DNA of 64,000 bases from Embleya sp045207785 (GTDB lineage Bacteria; Actinomycetota; Actinomycetes; Streptomycetales; Streptomycetaceae), in assembly GCF_045207785.1 (NCBI RefSeq), contig NZ_CP108776.1:2604001-2668000 (forward strand). The letters are read 5' to 3'. Shown piece after piece: positions 62,287 through 64,000 of the stretch. The notes under the pieces were generated by a model. The model searched no databases. It saw only the letters and a list, made by a program, of their open reading frames with translations, and had not been told where the DNA came from. Positions within the stretch are counted from its first letter, which is position 1. Each line of letters starts with the position of its first letter. The translations under genes were made by a program, and so were the position numbers.

Positions 62287-63291
62287 TCAGCTGTCAGCAG
62301 CACGCGGCTGGTGCTGTTCGGGAAGCCGGCTGTCCGGGTGCGCCCACAGCACGACATTGTCCGGGATCGGAGTCCGGTCCACGGATCCGTGCCCCGCTGT
62401 GAAGAACTCCAGTACCTCGCGGTCGGAGTGCCGCAGGCTGAAGTGGATCAGCACGAACAGTGTGTCCGGGTGCGCTTCGACGACCGGCCGCAATCGACTC
62501 CAGACCGTGTGGCCGTCCCGGTCCGCGCGCCCGAGCTCCGCGTCGTGGAGGAACGTGCACTCGGTGATGATCACCGGGTACGCGAACAGCCAGGGATTGC
62601 GTTCGAAGACGTCCGTGTGCGTGTCGCCCAGGTAGGCGAACAGCGGCCGGTGGACCTCCTCGTCCACCTCCACCCCTTGCCTTCGGCGTTCGGCCATCTC
62701 CCGGCCGAACGCCGCGCCCCGGCCCTGCGCGACCAACGTCCGCCGCAGTTCCTCGAATTCGGGACGCAGCGCCTTGCGCCTTTCGGAGAAGGCATATCCG
62801 ACGCACGGCACCTTGTGCACGCACTCCACCACCCGCACCTGATGCCCGGCGCGCCCGAATGCGAACACGTCGCCACCGCGCACCCCGTGCAGCCGGTGGC
62901 CCATGAGATCGGGGTCGAACGCCGTCCCGTGATTCAGCTCGGCGCACGAGCGGATGTACGACTCCACGTATGGCACGGCGTCGGCGGGCAGGTAGATGTC
63001 CGTCCCGTCCGGCCTCGTGGCCAGGAAGTCGAGGTCCTTGGCGTGGTCGTGGTGCGTGTGTGTCAGGAAGACCGTGGCCGGCTGCCGTCCTTCGCACAGC
63101 CCCGCGTCCAAGGCACAGCGCAGTTCGGGGACATGGAAGAACGTCTTGTCGCCGGCGCGCGAGTAGCCGGTGAGCGTCAGCTCTGTCCCGGGGATGCGCC
63201 ACGTCTTCCACTGCCGAAACGGATGTCCCTGCTGGAGGAGTTCGGGATGAACGGGGGCATTCGCGGGAAGCGGCGCAGCCGCAGTCGACAT
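62287..63291 (-). CDS. Metallo-beta-lactamase-fold hydrolase (RNase Z-like)
   Basis: This 334-residue protein has the metal motif FLTHTHHDHAKDLDFLATRP (H78-x-H80-x-D82-H83), VPCVGYAFSERR, AYLGDTHTDVF and VLIHFSLRHSD, the order seen in RNase Z-type MBL enzymes. ATG 63291 (MSTAAAPLPAN) has GGAGG upstream. The substrate could be tRNA precursor, a cyclic nucleotide or another phosphodiester. The adjacent cyclic-nucleotide-type regulator makes a cyclic nucleotide an idea worth testing (inference). Confidence 0.8.
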   Translation of the reverse strand: MSTAAAPLPANAPVHPELLQQGHPFRQWKTWRIPGTELTLTGYSRAGDKTFFHVPELRCALDAGLCEGRQPATVFLTHTHHDHAKDLDFLATRPDGTDIYLPADAVPYVESYIRSCAELNHGTAFDPDLMGHRLHGVRGGDVFAFGRAGHQVRVVECVHKVPCVGYAFSERRKALRPEFEELRRTLVAQGRGAAFGREMAERRRQGVEVDEEVHRPLFAYLGDTHTDVFERNPWLFAYPVIITECTFLHDAELGRADRDGHTVWSRLRPVVEAHPDTLFVLIHFSLRHSDREVLEFFTAGHGSVDRTPIPDNVVLWAHPDSRLPEQHQPRAADS

Positions 63292-64000
63292 GGGGCCCTC
63301 CAAGGTGGCGCGTTGCCATTCTGCGATGAGCTGCGTATCTTCGCACGCCCCGCGACCGATCGGTGATCACGAAGTGGCGTCGCTCGTCCGTTCCGATCGC
63401 GCCCATCTCCTTCAGGCGGCGCACCGCTTTCACCACCGACTCGCGGGAGGCGGCGACGGCCGCCGCCAAGTCGGTCCCGGTCAACCGAATCCCGAGACGA
63501 GTCCCGCCGCGCGTGGGCTCGCCACACTGAACGACCGGATAGAGCAACCGTTCCGCGACGCGCTCGGTACCGCAACCGCTGGACGTCGGCCTCCCGCAAC
63601 CGCCGAACCATCACCAACAAACACGTGATGGACACCCTGGGATGCCTTTCGAGATACGTCACGAAACGCGCCGGGGACATCGACCACACCTCGACCGGAC
63701 CAAGCGCCCGGACGGTAGCCGAATGCACGCTCCCGTCCAGCATCGACATCTCCCCGAAGACCTCGCCCGCCTCCCGGTACGCGAGACCCACCTCCGGCCC
63801 GGCCTCGGCCGCCGTAACCACCGTGACGCGACCGCTGGTAGCAGCAACGCGTGTGCCGCGTGGTCCCCTTCGCACATGAGCGCGTCACCGTCCGCGTACT
63901 GCCGCAACCGCCCCAGCGCCTGCTCTGTACGGCGTTGCCGCAACGGCCGGCGGAGGCGACGCTCGCGGCTCGGCCGGCCGACCTCGATGGCGCGGCGGCG
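63292..64000 (-). pseudogene. Crp/Fnr-family regulator with two frame breaks, cut by window edge
   Basis: Three segments line up as one Crp-like protein. The N-terminal sensor strand (LRQYADGDALMCEGDHAAHA) and the C-terminal winged helix (ERLLYPVVQ, GIRLTGTDLAAAVAASRESV, VKAVRRLKEMGAIG) share one frame. The middle of the cNMP-binding domain (SGRVTVVTAAEAG, GEVFGEMSMLDGSVHSATVR, READVQRLRYRA) is in another. Breaks fall near 63838 and 63559. Continuing in the outer frame hits a stop at 63659, so no intact product is made as written. The start lies at or beyond the window edge. Confidence 0.75.

Overview
The window is high-GC actinobacterial DNA, most like Streptomyces or a close relative in Streptomycetaceae. 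Supporting this are the strong third-position GC, GTG/TTG starts, GGAGG ribosome sites, several starts that look leaderless (TANNNT followed 6-7 nt later by ATG/GTG), a Rho with a long Arg/Gly/Glu-rich insert, and pSAM2-type integrative elements at a tRNA gene.

Bases 1-18200 hold mostly catabolic and envelope genes. They include an acyl-CoA ligase (cut by the window edge), a fused double 3-hydroxyacyl-CoA dehydrogenase, a luciferase-like monooxygenase, a large NTPase-like membrane protein, and a secreted sugar-dehydrogenase/PKD/LamG protein. They are followed by a B12-dependent mutase of the MeaA/Ecm type, a STAS anti-anti-sigma protein, 3-hydroxybutyryl-CoA dehydrogenase, murA and a PduO-type cobalamin adenosyltransferase. 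The mutase, the dehydrogenase and the adenosyltransferase fit one C4/C5 acyl-CoA route with its own cofactor supply.

Bases 18300-44300 are a housekeeping block read almost entirely from the minus strand. In transcription order it holds an orphan response regulator, argS, lysA, hom, thrC, thrB, rho, rpmE, prfA, prmC, tsaC, a low-molecular-weight phosphatase, glyA, wecA, two AtpI-like proteins and atpBEFHAGDC. Intergenic arrays of short tandem repeats lie after thrC and argS, and a strong hairpin splits atpD from atpC.

Bases 44426-57889 begin with tRNA-Arg(CCG), whose last 42 nt recur at 57848. Between the copies lies a 13.4-kb actinobacterial integrative conjugative element (AICE). Its core is int, xis, a RepSA-type rep, a small gene, an FtsK/TraB-type transfer ATPase and a Pra-like activator, all on the minus strand with start/stop overlaps, plus a divergent KorSA-type GntR repressor. 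Its cargo is a cluster of small unknown genes with an XRE/TPR-like regulator, two tandem NUDIX genes with matching leaderless starts, and a visibly AT-richer gene joining a DUF262 (GmrS-like) domain to a Schlafen/AlbA-like C-terminal domain. That last gene is my best candidate for an undescribed, probably defensive, system.

From 57848 a second, related element begins at the duplicated att site. It is decayed: int is frameshifted, xis is intact, and rep is truncated at a junction with an IS5-family transposase fragment. Beyond it are a TPR protein, a metallo-beta-lactamase-fold hydrolase and a frameshifted Crp/Fnr-type regulator that runs off the window. All functional calls come from reading motifs by eye; no database search was run.
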